DNA of 64,000 bases from an uncultured bacterium (GCA_905214425.1 CAJMLY010000002.1:124001-188000); one strand, 5' to 3'; counted from the first letter of the stretch, positions 38,901-47,148 are shown. Program-made: numbers and translations. The notes: generated by a model not told the origin, from the sequence alone.

Positions 38901-39995
38901 ATGGAGTACAGCAAGAACCCCTTTACCCCAACATTTGGAAGTGTCCCTCCCTTTCTAGCGGGTCGCGAGCATATCCTGCGTGACATCAACCGTGGCTTTA
39001 TCAATGGCCCGGGAGATCCCAACCTGTCGACCATTTTTACGGGCGCAAGGGGAACGGGCAAAACGGCGCTTCTCTCGCTCCTTTCAGAAACGGCACTTGA
39101 ACACGACTGGATCGCAGCAAATGTCTCCGCCATGCCAGGCATGCTCGAAGATATTATCGAGCGAACCAAAGAAGCCGCAGATAGCTACCTCTCACAGCCT
39201 CACGCGCGCATAAACGGTGTTCAAATTGGTCCAGTGGGCCTCGATTGGACATATGCTCAAGAGTCCCAGGGCAACTGGCGCACACGTATGAATGGCATCT
39301 TTAAGCAACTCGAAAAACATGACATCGGACTTCTCATCACCATCGATGAAGTCACCGTCGATCTCGAAGAAATGCTTCAATTTGCCTCTGTTTACCAGCA
39401 CTTTGTACGCGAAGGTAAAAAAGTTGCCCTACTCATGGCAGGACTGCCCTACAAGGTATCGGCGTTGCTGCGTAACGATTCCGTCTCGTTCCTCAGGCGT
39501 TCCCAATATCATCAGTTAGGACGAATCACTGACGTTGAAATCGCAAACGCATTCCGCAAAACCGTTGAGGCCGGAGGCCGCTCAATCACGCCAGAAGCGC
39601 TCGAGGATGCCGTGAAGGCCGTCGACGGATTTCCCTATATGATGCAGCTCGTCGGATATCGCACATGGGATGTTTCGGAGAACTCGCCCAAAATCAGCGC
39701 ACCTGATGTCCAGCAGGGTTCTCTGCTTGCCCGTATGGAGCTGCGCGATCGAATTCTCGAAACGACCTATCGGGAGCTTTCCGATAAAGACATTGAGTTT
39801 TTGCTCGCAATGCTGCCCGATTCTGGCCCCAGCAGGGTCTCGGAGATAGCCAAACGCATGGGCGTCGCCAGCAACTACGCAAGCCAATACAAACGCCGCC
39901 TCCTCGAGGACGGCGTTATCGGGGAACGTGGACGTGGCATCGTCGGCTTCGACATCCCCGCATTCAGGGAGTTCCTGAGCGAAAAGGTCTCCTAG
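38901..39995 (+). CDS. AAA-type ATPase with C-terminal winged helix
   Basis: A 364-residue ATPase. Walker A is GARGTGKTALLSLL (about 41-54), and LLITIDEVTVDLEE is Walker B. A C-terminal winged helix (about 290-355; SRVSEIAKRMGVASNYASQYKRRL) is likely to bind DNA. The layout matches single-gene archaeal-type ATPases found scattered in gut Actinobacteria, with unknown role. ATG at 38901 has AAAGGAG, itself inside the tandem repeat array, so expression may be tied to the repeats. Confidence 0.8.
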   Translation: MEYSKNPFTPTFGSVPPFLAGREHILRDINRGFINGPGDPNLSTIFTGARGTGKTALLSLLSETALEHDWIAANVSAMPGMLEDIIERTKEAADSYLSQPHARINGVQIGPVGLDWTYAQESQGNWRTRMNGIFKQLEKHDIGLLITIDEVTVDLEEMLQFASVYQHFVREGKKVALLMAGLPYKVSALLRNDSVSFLRRSQYHQLGRITDVEIANAFRKTVEAGGRSITPEALEDAVKAVDGFPYMMQLVGYRTWDVSENSPKISAPDVQQGSLLARMELRDRILETTYRELSDKDIEFLLAMLPDSGPSRVSEIAKRMGVASNYASQYKRRLLEDGVIGERGRGIVGFDIPAFREFLSEKVS

Positions 39996-40103
39996 CACGT
40001 CGAGATTGTCCACAAGGGCAACAGCGCATGGCAATCAGCATTTCTCTTGGCAAGGACAGCAAGCATTTCCACCAACACCGATTGTCATGCGCTCTTCTTG
40101 TCC

Positions 40104-40634
40104 TTAGACGAGCTTGCGAGCGAGCTCTCGCACCTCTTCCAGCTTGGGCGAGGAGGCCATGCTGTCGCGCTCGGTCATACCGCTGATGGTGACAATGCCC
40201 TGGTCCTCCCACTTGCAGTACGCGCAGGTTGACTTGTACATAGCGATCGCCGCATCATAGACGCCCTCGCTGTGACTATCGAGTAAAAGGGCCGTCTTGG
40301 TGAACGGGAAGCCCGTAGCACCGAAGGCGTACAGGCGGTCGATGGCGGCCTTCTCCTGCGCAGTGATATCAAACCAGTAGATAGGCGAAGCGAAGACAAC
40401 CATATCGGCGCCTTTCAGCGACTCAATCACGTCGGCCATGTCATCCTTCTGCACGCAAGTGCCCTCGTGGGCGAAGCAATACTGACACCCCAGACAACCA
40501 GCGATTTTCTTGCTGGCAACGCGGATGACCTCGACCGTATGGCCGGCCTCGCGCGCGGTCTCGGCAAACGCCTCGACCATAATGTCGGTATTGGCGCCCT
40601 TGCGCGGGCTACCACTCAATACAACGATATTCAT
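40104..40634 (-). CDS. Flavodoxin-fold NAD(P)H-dependent oxidoreductase
   Basis: A 176-residue FMN protein of the NADPH-dependent FMN reductase/iron-sulfur flavoprotein group. GSPRKGANTD binds the FMN phosphate, and ASPIYWFDITAQ contacts the ring. A cysteine cluster CLGCQYCFAHEGTC (about 47-60) could hold an iron-sulfur cluster, as in Isf proteins, though spacing differs from the classic form. It has its own GGAGGGAGA ribosome site. Substrate unknown. Confidence 0.88.
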   Translation of the reverse strand: MNIVVLSGSPRKGANTDIMVEAFAETAREAGHTVEVIRVASKKIAGCLGCQYCFAHEGTCVQKDDMADVIESLKGADMVVFASPIYWFDITAQEKAAIDRLYAFGATGFPFTKTALLLDSHSEGVYDAAIAMYKSTCAYCKWEDQGIVTISGMTERDSMASSPKLEEVRELARKLV

Positions 40635-40955
40635 AGAAATCTCCCTCCTTCATGCCGCAGGCGCGCGGCACGCATTTTGTTGTAACCAAAACAGATGGAG
40701 CTATTCAGTCGCCTGCAGACCATATCTCTTGTTCGTGTTCTCTAGACACAATCTTATTGGCTGATAACTCCTCGGCCACCTTGATTCTCTCTCCGAGAAT
40801 TGAACAGCAAATCGTTGCTCGCAAAGTATCGACTGTGGGAAAATTAACTTGAGCTTTCTCCCTGCTCGCGTAAGCGTTCGCGTGAAAGAGCCCAGCCGCA
40901 TCGGCCAGGCGCAATATAGATCTGCGAAAACCTGCCTACGAACAAGGAGCGCCTT
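40635..40955. other. Intergenic region between divergent genes, no gene seen
   Basis: These 321 bases separate the flavodoxin-like gene from the LPXTG protein gene. I see no convincing frame or RNA. Promoters for both genes must lie here; AAGGAG at 40944-40949 serves the right-hand gene. Confidence 0.6.
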
Positions 40956-41873
40956 ATGTATGGACAGCATGCACCACAAACCCAGAACGATCGAACCAGC
41001 TCGTTTATCCGCAGCGTCAAGCGTCATGCGGGCGTTAGAGTAGTCGCCTTCGGAGCGATAATTCTTGTGTCAGGGCAGCTCTTGCTACCCGGTTCGGCAC
41101 AAGCGGCCGAACCGCCCGAACCCGATGCTGCGACGCCCATCACCCGCAGCGAAGCCAACACAGACGGCAACTTCACAGCTGCCACCGTTGTCGACCATAA
41201 CTATGACCTGGAGCTCCCACCCGCCTTCATGTTGGTCCAGAATGAGGCGTTTGTATACGATTTTCCCGACAAACCCGAGGACTTCATCTACGGGCTTAAC
41301 GACACCATCCACCTCTTCAAGGTCGACACCGATACCGAAAGCCTTATAAAAACCGAGAACCCCAAAGAAGCCAGCGTCTCTATTACCCTGACCATGATCG
41401 ACAATCACGTTAGAGCAACCGTAGTCTTTACAGGCAGTTACGCCGACGACCAAATCCCTTACAGGCTGAACCTCAACAGCTCAACCCACCTTGGCACACA
41501 CGTTGACCGTGACTTCGACAGCGGGCAGGGGATTATGCACGAGACGCGTCACGATTACTACATCCGCTACGTCTTCGACAGTGACGTGCACTTGATTGCA
41601 ACCGACGTGACCGATCCCGAGCCCAGCCCTGACGTTAAGCCGAACCCAGAGGTTAAACCCGAACTGGAAACCAAGCCCGAGCCCACACCGCAGCCCAAGG
41701 CAGAAAAGCCCGCGGCAAATCCCGTTTCCACCAAGGCAGTAGCGGCGGTTAAACCAGCCGGGACCACCCTACCCGCGACAGGCGACAACGGTGCGATGGC
41801 AGTCGCCCTGAGTGTTGCCGGTGGTGTAGTTGTGGCAGTTGGCATTTCCGCAACAAAGCGTCGCAACCGCTAG
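40956..41873 (+). CDS. LPXTG-anchored surface protein of unknown function
   Basis: A 305-residue cell-wall protein. A long signal peptide (hydrophobic about 28-48, cleavage near AQAAE) is followed by a unique domain (about 55-215), a proline/glutamate/lysine spacer with repeats such as PNPEVKPELE (about 218-265), the sorting motif LPATGD, a hydrophobic helix and RRNR. The spacer should span peptidoglycan. I do not recognise the exposed domain. Confidence 0.85.
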   Translation: MYGQHAPQTQNDRTSSFIRSVKRHAGVRVVAFGAIILVSGQLLLPGSAQAAEPPEPDAATPITRSEANTDGNFTAATVVDHNYDLELPPAFMLVQNEAFVYDFPDKPEDFIYGLNDTIHLFKVDTDTESLIKTENPKEASVSITLTMIDNHVRATVVFTGSYADDQIPYRLNLNSSTHLGTHVDRDFDSGQGIMHETRHDYYIRYVFDSDVHLIATDVTDPEPSPDVKPNPEVKPELETKPEPTPQPKAEKPAANPVSTKAVAAVKPAGTTLPATGDNGAMAVALSVAGGVVVAVGISATKRRNR

Positions 41874-42001
41874 TCAGCATTTCGTACCTCGCAGACAAAG
41901 CTCTATCCCCGCTCCGATGAGCTTTACTCACCGAGAAGATTCTTCCCCACAGAAATGAGCTTCTTTCCAACGGCCGCCTTCACGCCAATCATTACAACCA
42001 C

Positions 42002-42373
42002 GTGGGCAGTGCGGGCATCGAGGTCCGCAGCGAGGATGCCCCCCCCCGATGCCCGCACTGCGGCTGGCAGCTTGTGCCGTGGGTGCGCGATGACACATTT
42101 CTGCAGGGCGCGGCATGGCGAGAGAGCATCGAACGATATGAGCGTTTCGTGCGCGAGCGCACCGATTGCCGCGTGCTGCTGCTGGAGCTTGGCGTGGGCG
42201 AGATGACCCCCGGCATCATCACACTCCCGTTCTGGAGCATGACCGCGAAGCTGCCGGATGCGCATCTGTTGAGCGTAAATATCTCGGGCGACTCGGCCCC
42301 GCTGCAGCTCGAGAGCAAGGCGGAGGCTATCCAGGCCGATTTGGGCGCACTGCTCTCGGCGGCGCGGACATGA
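42002..42373 (+). pseudogene. C-terminal remnant of a macrodomain-linked-type (SirTM-like) sirtuin
   Basis: About 120 codons match the end of SIR2-family class M sirtuins: CPHCGWQLVPWVRDDTF followed by LLLELGVGEMTPGIITLPF. The frame continues upstream to about 41921 with weak matches (NHYNHVGSAG), but the NAD-binding N-terminal domain is absent. SirTM proteins reversibly ADP-ribosylate a lipoylated carrier together with a macrodomain protein; those partners are also absent. A run of nine cytosines lies at 42039-42047. This is a decayed remnant. Confidence 0.7.
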
Positions 42374-42519
42374 ACCGTGCGCTGGATATGCTGAGGTTCA
42401 AATGCTGATACTACGAACAGGCAATTCAGGATGGCAGTGAGAATAGGGTGGAGGCGCTGATTCCCGACGATTTGTCGGAAGAGATCAATGACGCCTACGA
42501 GAACGCGCACGTTCGATAA
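42370..42519 (+). pseudogene. Small ORF with in-frame TGA, next to the sirtuin remnant
   Basis: A 49-codon frame overlaps the sirtuin stop by ATGA. Codon 13 (42406-42408) is TGA; after it the frame continues with an acidic, protein-like stretch (YYEQAIQDGSENRVEALIPD) to TAA at 42517. A TGG-to-TGA change would explain it. Function unknown. Confidence 0.55.
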
Positions 42520-42580
42520 CGCTGCCCGATGCTCAAGGAGCTTTGGCGAGGAGTCCTATTCGGGTAGAAATACAAAAGAT

Positions 42581-42608
42581 AGCCTCCGAACCAAAAGGTC
42601 CGGAGGCT
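42581..42608. terminator. Hairpin terminator
   Basis: AGCCTCCGAACC and GGTCCGGAGGCT pair around AAAA, followed by GTTATTT. It closes the decayed sirtuin unit and lies ten bases before the first putative attachment core. Confidence 0.6.
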
Positions 42609-42618
42609 GTTATTTCCG

Positions 42619-42631
42619 CTATTCCCACTCG
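42619..42631. other. Putative attachment core 1 (CTATTCCCACTCG)
   Basis: Thirteen bases identical to the core at 45611. Read on the minus strand it gives GAG TGG GAA TAG, the final Glu-Trp-Glu-stop seen at the 3' end of guaA, a known integration site. No integrase is present nearby. Confidence 0.5.
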
Positions 42632-42766
42632 GCAATAGGAGTCACTGGCCAAAAGCTTGTCAACATCAAAACAAGTTCTCTATCTGTCTATTCTACGCGA
42701 GACAATGGTCCTCATTTGATGCCCGCGCTGTTTGCGCACTTGGGAGCAAAGGGATCTGGCCACCAC

Positions 42767-44002
42767 TCAAATAAGATCAGCGCCATCTTGCATAAACGAC
42801 GCCATGTTAAGGTGCCTGACGCCATCCCTCTCCTGCAATAGAGGATCAAGCGTGAACAAGTAGCGCGGATACCCATCCCTGATGTGGTCGAACGGCCTGT
42901 ACTCGCGCTCCTCGACGCCTCTGTCGGCAATCGACATAGAGACCTGGATGTAGGCGTAAGCATTGCGCCTACGAGCGATGAAGTCGCACTCGAGCTTCCC
43001 AATACGGCCCACAGAAAGCTCGTACCCGCGCGATGCAAGATAGAGGTAGAGCACGTTCTCCAACGCCGGCCCGTAGTTAATCCTCGCATCCGTGTTCATG
43101 GCGAAATAGAAGCCGGGATCAGCCAGGTAGTACTTCTCTTCGCGGATAAGCGATCGACGAGACTTGAGATCGAACCTCGAGCAGCGATAAAGGATCTTCG
43201 CGTCAACAAGAATCTGGATATACCGATTGAGCGTTTCGCGCTTGATGGGAATCTTCTCGACATCATTGAAGTACGCAAGAAGGTTCTTCAGGTTCGTCGG
43301 CGCACCAAAGTTGTTGATGAGATACGTCTGTACGGCATCGAAAACCGAGACATTCTTAATCTTGTTCGAATGTTTGACGTCCTTTTCAAAGATCTCGTGA
43401 ATAACACTTTTGATATAGGTGCGCTTTTCATCCTCGCCCTCATACTCCAGCACTTTGGGAAAGCCTCCAAGGGTCAGGTACTCGGTAAACTCTCCCACGA
43501 GAAGGTCATTGACAGGCTTGCCGAGAAAACGCTTCATATCGATATATTCCGCAAAGTCGAGTGGGAATACCTCGAACTCGATATAGCGACCCGTCAGCTT
43601 TGTAACAAGCTGCCCAGAAAGCAGATATGAATTCGAACCGGTAATGAAGATGGACCAACCGCCATCTGTCCGGTAGCCGTTGATGAGCAGCTCGAATTCC
43701 TCTACGTTCTGGATCTCATCGATGAAAAGATACTTCGTCCCCTCAGTGTCTGCTGGGGTCGACGTGTCAATCAGATTTTCGAGTTCATCGGTCGTCTTGA
43801 CCTTCCTGTTCTCCCGTGAGTCGAGGTCGATATAGATGATGTGGTCGCTCGCTACACCGGATTCCACAAGCTCGTCTGCGATTGATTGCATGAGACAGGA
43901 TTTACCGCATCTGCGAACACCGGTGATCACCTTGATCATCCCGTCATCGTGGTAGAAACCACGCATTCGCTTCAGATACTTTTCACGTCGGTATATACGC
44001 AA
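42767..44002 (-). CDS. AAA_14/DUF4143 family ATPase
   Basis: A 411-residue protein with an N-terminal AAA ATPase (Walker A GVRRCGKSCLMQ, Walker B YLFIDEIQNVEEF, sensor ITGSNSYLLSG) and a C-terminal DUF4143 domain with a PD-(D/E)XK nuclease-like end (ALENVLYLYL, then GKLECDFIARRR and YIQVSMS). Such ATPases are common accessory genes in gut bacteria, with unclear role. I start at TTG 44002, because AAAGGGG lies six bases upstream; ATG at 44029 has no ribosome site. It fills its own module between putative attachment cores. Confidence 0.85.
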   Translation of the reverse strand: MRIYRREKYLKRMRGFYHDDGMIKVITGVRRCGKSCLMQSIADELVESGVASDHIIYIDLDSRENRKVKTTDELENLIDTSTPADTEGTKYLFIDEIQNVEEFELLINGYRTDGGWSIFITGSNSYLLSGQLVTKLTGRYIEFEVFPLDFAEYIDMKRFLGKPVNDLLVGEFTEYLTLGGFPKVLEYEGEDEKRTYIKSVIHEIFEKDVKHSNKIKNVSVFDAVQTYLINNFGAPTNLKNLLAYFNDVEKIPIKRETLNRYIQILVDAKILYRCSRFDLKSRRSLIREEKYYLADPGFYFAMNTDARINYGPALENVLYLYLASRGYELSVGRIGKLECDFIARRRNAYAYIQVSMSIADRGVEEREYRPFDHIRDGYPRYLFTLDPLLQERDGVRHLNMASFMQDGADLI

Positions 44003-44044
44003 GATGCACCCCTTTTTTTCAGCGTCCATTTTATCAGTTATGGG

Positions 44045-44077
44045 GGTACTTTTTTACATTTTTTAAAAAAGCGTACC
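44045..44077. repeat. A/T-rich hairpin at module boundary
   Basis: GGTACTTTTTTA pairs with TAAAAAAG-GTACC, leaving a short bulge. It lies upstream of the DUF4143 gene and seven bases before the second putative attachment core. GTACCCCCATAAC overlaps it on the minus strand. Confidence 0.55.
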
Positions 44078-44084
44078 GATAACT

Positions 44085-44094
44085 TATTCCCACT
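44085..44094. other. Putative attachment core 2 (TATTCCCACT)
   Basis: Ten bases identical to cores 1 and 3; the flanks differ (TTAG instead of TCG), so this is the weakest of the four. Confidence 0.35.
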
Positions 44095-44097
44095 TAG

Positions 44098-44208
44098 TTT
44101 CGAAAACGGCGGAGCAGCATGCATAAGGGCGTACGGGGATCCGCATCAGTAACCTGCCTCCTTGGTTGTCCCTTCTCTGCATGGTCATCTACATAAAGGA
44201 GGAACCAG
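44098..44208 (+). promoter_or_regulatory. Leader of yjdF copy 1, candidate azaaromatic riboswitch
   Basis: The leader shares CCGCATCAGTAACCTGCCTC and everything to the start codon with the leader of yjdF copy 2; the part upstream of that is similar but diverged. yjdF genes are the classic target of the azaaromatic (yjdF) riboswitch, so a riboswitch is likely; I cannot fold it against the model by eye. Confidence 0.5.
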
Positions 44209-44210
44209 CC

Positions 44211-44630
44211 ATGCAGATCAGCGTGTCGTCCACCCTGACCGTATATCACGACGGCCAATTCTGGGTCGGGCTGGCGGAGCATGTCGAGGACGGCAGATAC
44301 GGCGCCGCCCGCATCGTCTTCGGCGCAGAACCGTCCAATGAGGAGATCCTGCGATTCGTTGTCAACAAATGGGCGAAGCTCTCGTTCTTCGGCCACGATC
44401 CGACCGAGGCGAGCAAGCCCGCGAAGAACCCCAAGCGACGCGGCCGCGAGGCAGCGAAAGCACTTAAGCAGCCGGCGATGAGCACCAAGGCGCAGCAGAC
44501 GCTCGCAGCACAGAGAGAAGCGATGAAGCAGGAGTCAGCTCATGCAAGAAGCCGACGCCGCGCGGAAGAGGCTGATGCGCTCTTCGAGCAGCGAAAGTTG
44601 AAGCGCAAGCAAAAACATCGCGGGCATTGA
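44211..44630 (+). CDS. yjdF: YjdF family protein (DUF2992), copy 1
   Basis: A 139-residue protein matching Bacillus YjdF along its length: LTVYHDGQFWVGLAEHVEDG at the N-terminus, IVFGAEPSNEEILRFV in the middle, KNPKRRGREAAK and the lysine/arginine-rich C-terminus ending KHRGH. The C-terminal half is a charged coiled coil. Its function is unknown but it is induced by azaaromatic compounds in bacteria with the riboswitch. AAAGGAGG precedes the ATG. It is nearly identical to copy 2 at 47548, differing mostly in the last 50 residues. Confidence 0.88.
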   Translation: MQISVSSTLTVYHDGQFWVGLAEHVEDGRYGAARIVFGAEPSNEEILRFVVNKWAKLSFFGHDPTEASKPAKNPKRRGREAAKALKQPAMSTKAQQTLAAQREAMKQESAHARSRRRAEEADALFEQRKLKRKQKHRGH

Positions 44631-44787
44631 TCGCTATTTGCAGCAAGGCAAACCATATACAGCAGCGGCGCCAGTTCCACTCGAAGCCGACGCCGCGTAG
44701 ACGCTGATGGTGACGGCTATGCACGGGCACGAGCGCGCCGCCGCACCTCATGGCCTGCTTCTCGGGTATTTGGGGCGCGCGGCGTTC

Positions 44788-44810
44788 AAAAATGCGGAGC
44801 GACTCCGCAT
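44788..44810 (-). terminator. Intrinsic terminator of the ToxN-like gene
   Basis: On the minus strand ATGCGGAG-TCG-CTCCGCAT is followed by TTTT, about 25 bases after the toxin stop codon. Confidence 0.8.
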
Positions 44811-44834
44811 GGCTCGAGACTGAGCCGAGGTGCC

Positions 44835-45284
44835 CTACTTCTCGCCCTCCAGCAGCCCCACGATGCGGTCGATGTCGACGGCAAAGCGAGGCCTTCCCTC
44901 GCGCTCGCAGCGGTCGAGGTATGCCTGGCACTCGGAGACAATGCGCTTGGTGTTGCCATCGATGATGCGCTGGAGCGTCTCGTAGTAGGCCGAGCCCTCG
45001 GTCCTGAAGCGGCGCTGGTAGGCCTTGGTAATGGGGAACATCTTGATGTAGTGGATGCCGTGGCGGCAGCCGGGGCGCGTCGTGGGGCGGGGTGGCAACG
45101 CAAAGTACTGGTCTTTGGGCACGTTAGGGGCGATGTTGGAACGCAGCGGCACGGCGAAGTCCCTGCGCTTCCCGCGGAAACGCAGCCTCACCACCACGAT
45201 GCAGGGGCGATTGTGCTTAAGCATGAGCTCGCGGTCGCCCTCGACGAGGTCGAAGAAGTCCTGGGAGATGGATACGATCTTCAT
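44835..45284 (-). CDS. Type III toxin-antitoxin ToxN/TenpN-like endoribonuclease
   Basis: A 149-residue protein. MLKHNRPCIVVVRLRFRGKR, then FAVPLRSNI, HGIHYIKMFPI and a C-terminal helix with NTKRIVSECQAYL follow the layout of ToxN/AbiQ/TenpN toxins, RNases held by a repeated RNA antitoxin and active in phage abortive infection. The ATG follows GGGGGG. Consistent with a type III system, the upstream strand has a promoter, a structured stretch and a terminator-like hairpin before the toxin gene. I see no clear tandem repeat, so the antitoxin is not proven. Confidence 0.7.
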   Translation of the reverse strand: MKIVSISQDFFDLVEGDRELMLKHNRPCIVVVRLRFRGKRRDFAVPLRSNIAPNVPKDQYFALPPRPTTRPGCRHGIHYIKMFPITKAYQRRFRTEGSAYYETLQRIIDGNTKRIVSECQAYLDRCEREGRPRFAVDIDRIVGLLEGEK

Positions 45285-45310
45285 CGGTTACGCCCCCCTT
45301 CATACGAAGC

Positions 45311-45429
45311 GGGGCCCGCATCGCTGCAGGCCCCTACAGGTGGGCGATATTCTACGCCTTGCGGCACCCCGTCGCCCACGGAGGTTAAACGTACACGTAA
45401 GCCGTACTCTAAAAGCCGCGGCTTCCGGC
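45311..45429 (-). ncRNA. Candidate type III antitoxin RNA upstream of ToxN-like gene
   Basis: On the minus strand an extended -10 (TGGTATAAA at 45444-45436) begins a stretch with two imperfect copies of GGCTT-N4/5-GTACG, an eight-bp stem GTGGGCGA/TCGCCCAC (45379-45340) enclosing GCC-GCAA-GGC, and a GGGGCC-GCA/TGC-GGCCCC hairpin (45334-45311) just before the toxin ribosome site. This order of promoter, RNA, terminator and toxin is that of type III systems. Confidence 0.45.
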
Positions 45430-45555
45430 AAGTAGTTTATACCACGAAAGGTCGCTTTCAATGCGCATAGCTCGCAAAATAACACTCGCTGGGCCGTCAC
45501 CCCTGGCAGTTACCCTCCAATCTTCATTGGAGTCAGCAGGTCAATTCATATAGTC

Positions 45556-45596
45556 ATGGGGGTTTATCCTAAAGAGAATCTATTTTATACCCCCAT
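45556..45596. repeat. ATGGGGGT inverted repeat at module boundary
   Basis: ATGGGGGT at 45556 and ACCCCCAT at 45589 flank an A/T-rich centre. The same TACCCCCATAAC occurs upstream of the DUF4143 gene at 44036-44047 (minus strand), so this may be the remains of a similar promoter. Confidence 0.5.
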
Positions 45597-45610
45597 AACC
45601 AAAGAATTTC

Positions 45611-45628
45611 CTATTCCCACTCGATGGC
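45611..45628. other. Putative attachment core 3 (CTATTCCCACTCGATGGC)
   Basis: Identical to core 1 over 13 bases and to core 4 over 16 of 18 bases. On the minus strand it reads GCC ATC GAG TGG GAA TAG (Ala-Ile-Glu-Trp-Glu-stop). Confidence 0.55.
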
Positions 45629-45740
45629 GTCGGTTCTGCCGTCCCGTCATTCCAGTTGCATCCAGTTTTCGGCATCGACACGGAACGCGTGCCGCCGAAT
45701 GACGCGATGTCGCGTTTCGTCGGCTTCGGGGACAAAAGTT

Positions 45741-45797
45741 GGGACAACCTCAAAAACTTTTTTCAAACTCAGGGCTTTGAGTTTTTGTTTTTGTCCC
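45741..45797. repeat. GGGACAA-type hairpin
   Basis: GGGACAACCTCAAAAAC and GTTTTTGTTTTTGTCCC form 17-base arms with three mismatches. The 45,285-46,080 region otherwise holds only the candidate antitoxin RNA, the boundary repeat and the attachment core; a 103-codon frame across this hairpin is not convincing. Confidence 0.6.
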
Positions 45798-46080
45798 AAA
45801 GTGCGCGGCGGGTCGCCTTTGGAGGCTCAATGGCGCCGAAAACGCCCGTTTTGAAACTCAACCGCCCTTTTGCCTGCAAGCCGCCAGCTGCAATCGCAAG
45901 TGAATTAACGCGGGTGGCTTGCGCGCCATTTGCAAAACCCCAGGTCGCAGGTCTTTGCCATTCGTGAACAAAGTGAGTAGTCTCAGGTGGCTTGCTTATG
46001 AGTTGGCGAACGGGCCTTCAGGATTCAGGGCAAACATGCTGGTAGAATAGGATTCTCAAATCAATGACAGGAGAACGAGC

Positions 46081-47043
46081 ATGGCCGAACCCCACGATAG
46101 GAAGCCGATCCTCACGATCGAGCAGCAGATAGAGCACCTCAAGCAGAAGGGCGTAGCCTTCGAGCTGTGTTCCGAGGAAGAGGCCGCGGACTACCTGCGC
46201 GACAAGTGCAACTTCTTCAAGCTCGCATCCTACCGCAAACTCTTCTCGAAATACGAGGGAGGCCCGCGCGACGGCCGCTACGTAGACCTCGACTTCGGCC
46301 AGCTGCGCCTGCTCGCGGCGCTCGACCAGGAGCTGCGCCACGCCCTGCTCGGCATGACGCTCGACATCGAGCATTTCCAGAAGGTGACACTGCTTCGCGA
46401 GATGGAGGACCGCGGAGAGGACGGCTACGCCATCGTGGCCGACTACATGGCATCGCTTACCACTGCAAACAGGGAGTACCGCCTGCGCGAGCTCAAGATG
46501 AGCGGCCGCAGCCCCTACAGCTCGAGCCTCTACGCGAAGTACTCCGGCGACATGCCTGCCTGGGCCTTCCTTGAGCTCACCTCGTTCGGCACCCTCATCG
46601 ACTTCGTGCGCTTCTGCGCCAGGCGATGGGGCGACAGGCGCCTCGAGGCCTCCCACTACGACCTCAAGCGCGTGAAGTCCGTCCGCAACTGCGCCGCGCA
46701 CGGCTCGTGCCTGATCAACTGCTTCGCCGAGAGGGGCGCCGCCCGGGGCTCGGCGTCCAGCGGCGTCTCCCGAAGGGTCGCCGCCGTGGGAATTCCCAAG
46801 GCGACCAGGAGGAAGTGGATGGGGAATACGGCCATGCAGGAGGTCGCGACCGTGCTCGTGGCGCACTCCGGCTTGGTACCCGAGGGCTCCTCGCGCTCGC
46901 GCGCCGCATCCGAGCTCGCCGAGATGTTCGCCAGGGCCGACGGCGAAACCGAGGCGCTGCCCGACAAGGGGCCCGACGCCGCAGCTCGCTCCGCGCTCGA
47001 GTTCCTTCGCAGGTTGACAGAATCGCTCGGGTTGGTAAAATAG
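46081..47043 (+). CDS. Abi_2 (AbiF/AbiD-like) abortive-infection HEPN protein
   Basis: A 320-residue Abi_2 family protein. The N-terminus has KPILTIEQQIEHLKQKGVAF and YLRDKCNFFKLASYRKLF, typical of the family; then LDIEHFQKVTLLREM, WAFLELTSFGTLIDFV and the HEPN RNase motif R202-NCAA-H207 in VRNCAAHGSCLINCF. Some Abi_2 proteins are growth-blocking RNases that protect against phage and are controlled by a small RNA. AGGAG precedes the ATG. The last codons hold the -35 and -10 of the first downstream small RNA, and two such RNA genes follow. Confidence 0.88.
   Translation: MAEPHDRKPILTIEQQIEHLKQKGVAFELCSEEEAADYLRDKCNFFKLASYRKLFSKYEGGPRDGRYVDLDFGQLRLLAALDQELRHALLGMTLDIEHFQKVTLLREMEDRGEDGYAIVADYMASLTTANREYRLRELKMSGRSPYSSSLYAKYSGDMPAWAFLELTSFGTLIDFVRFCARRWGDRRLEASHYDLKRVKSVRNCAAHGSCLINCFAERGAARGSASSGVSRRVAAVGIPKATRRKWMGNTAMQEVATVLVAHSGLVPEGSSRSRAASELAEMFARADGETEALPDKGPDAAARSALEFLRRLTESLGLVK
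47014..47041 (+). promoter_or_regulatory. Promoter of small RNA 1, inside the 3' end of the Abi gene
   Basis: TTGACA at 47014-47019 and TAAAAT at 47036-47041 are 16 bases apart, with a TGG extended -10. The -10 ends in the Abi stop codon. Confidence 0.75.
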
Positions 47044-47047
47044 CGTG

Positions 47048-47109
47048 CAGATAGCAAAACCTTCACGGTTTTAGGGGCGGACTTGCGCAAGCGACTCTGC
47101 CCTATTTTT
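47048..47109 (+). ncRNA. Abi-associated small RNA 1
   Basis: About 62 bases. Hairpin 1 is AAAACC/GGTTTT (47056-47072). Hairpin 2 pairs GGGCGGA with TCTGCCC, then UUGC with GCGA around a GCAA tetraloop (47074-47102), and ends in ATTTTT. It is homologous to small RNA 2 in promoter spacing, hairpin order and the shared CTGCCCTATTTTT. It fits the small RNA (abiF-type) reported near Abi_2 genes, a likely antitoxin. Confidence 0.75.
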
Positions 47110-47148
47110 ATATTCACTCGCTATAGGAGACGGGTGATACCTGGGTCA

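Noticed and set aside
42039..42047. Phase-variable poly-C tract
   Set aside because: The nine-C run is in a gene remnant that lacks its N-terminal half, so switching there would have no protein effect.
45656..45967. 103-codon frame between the toxin and Abi genes
   Set aside because: It runs across a hairpin repeat, has no ribosome site and looks like chance coding.
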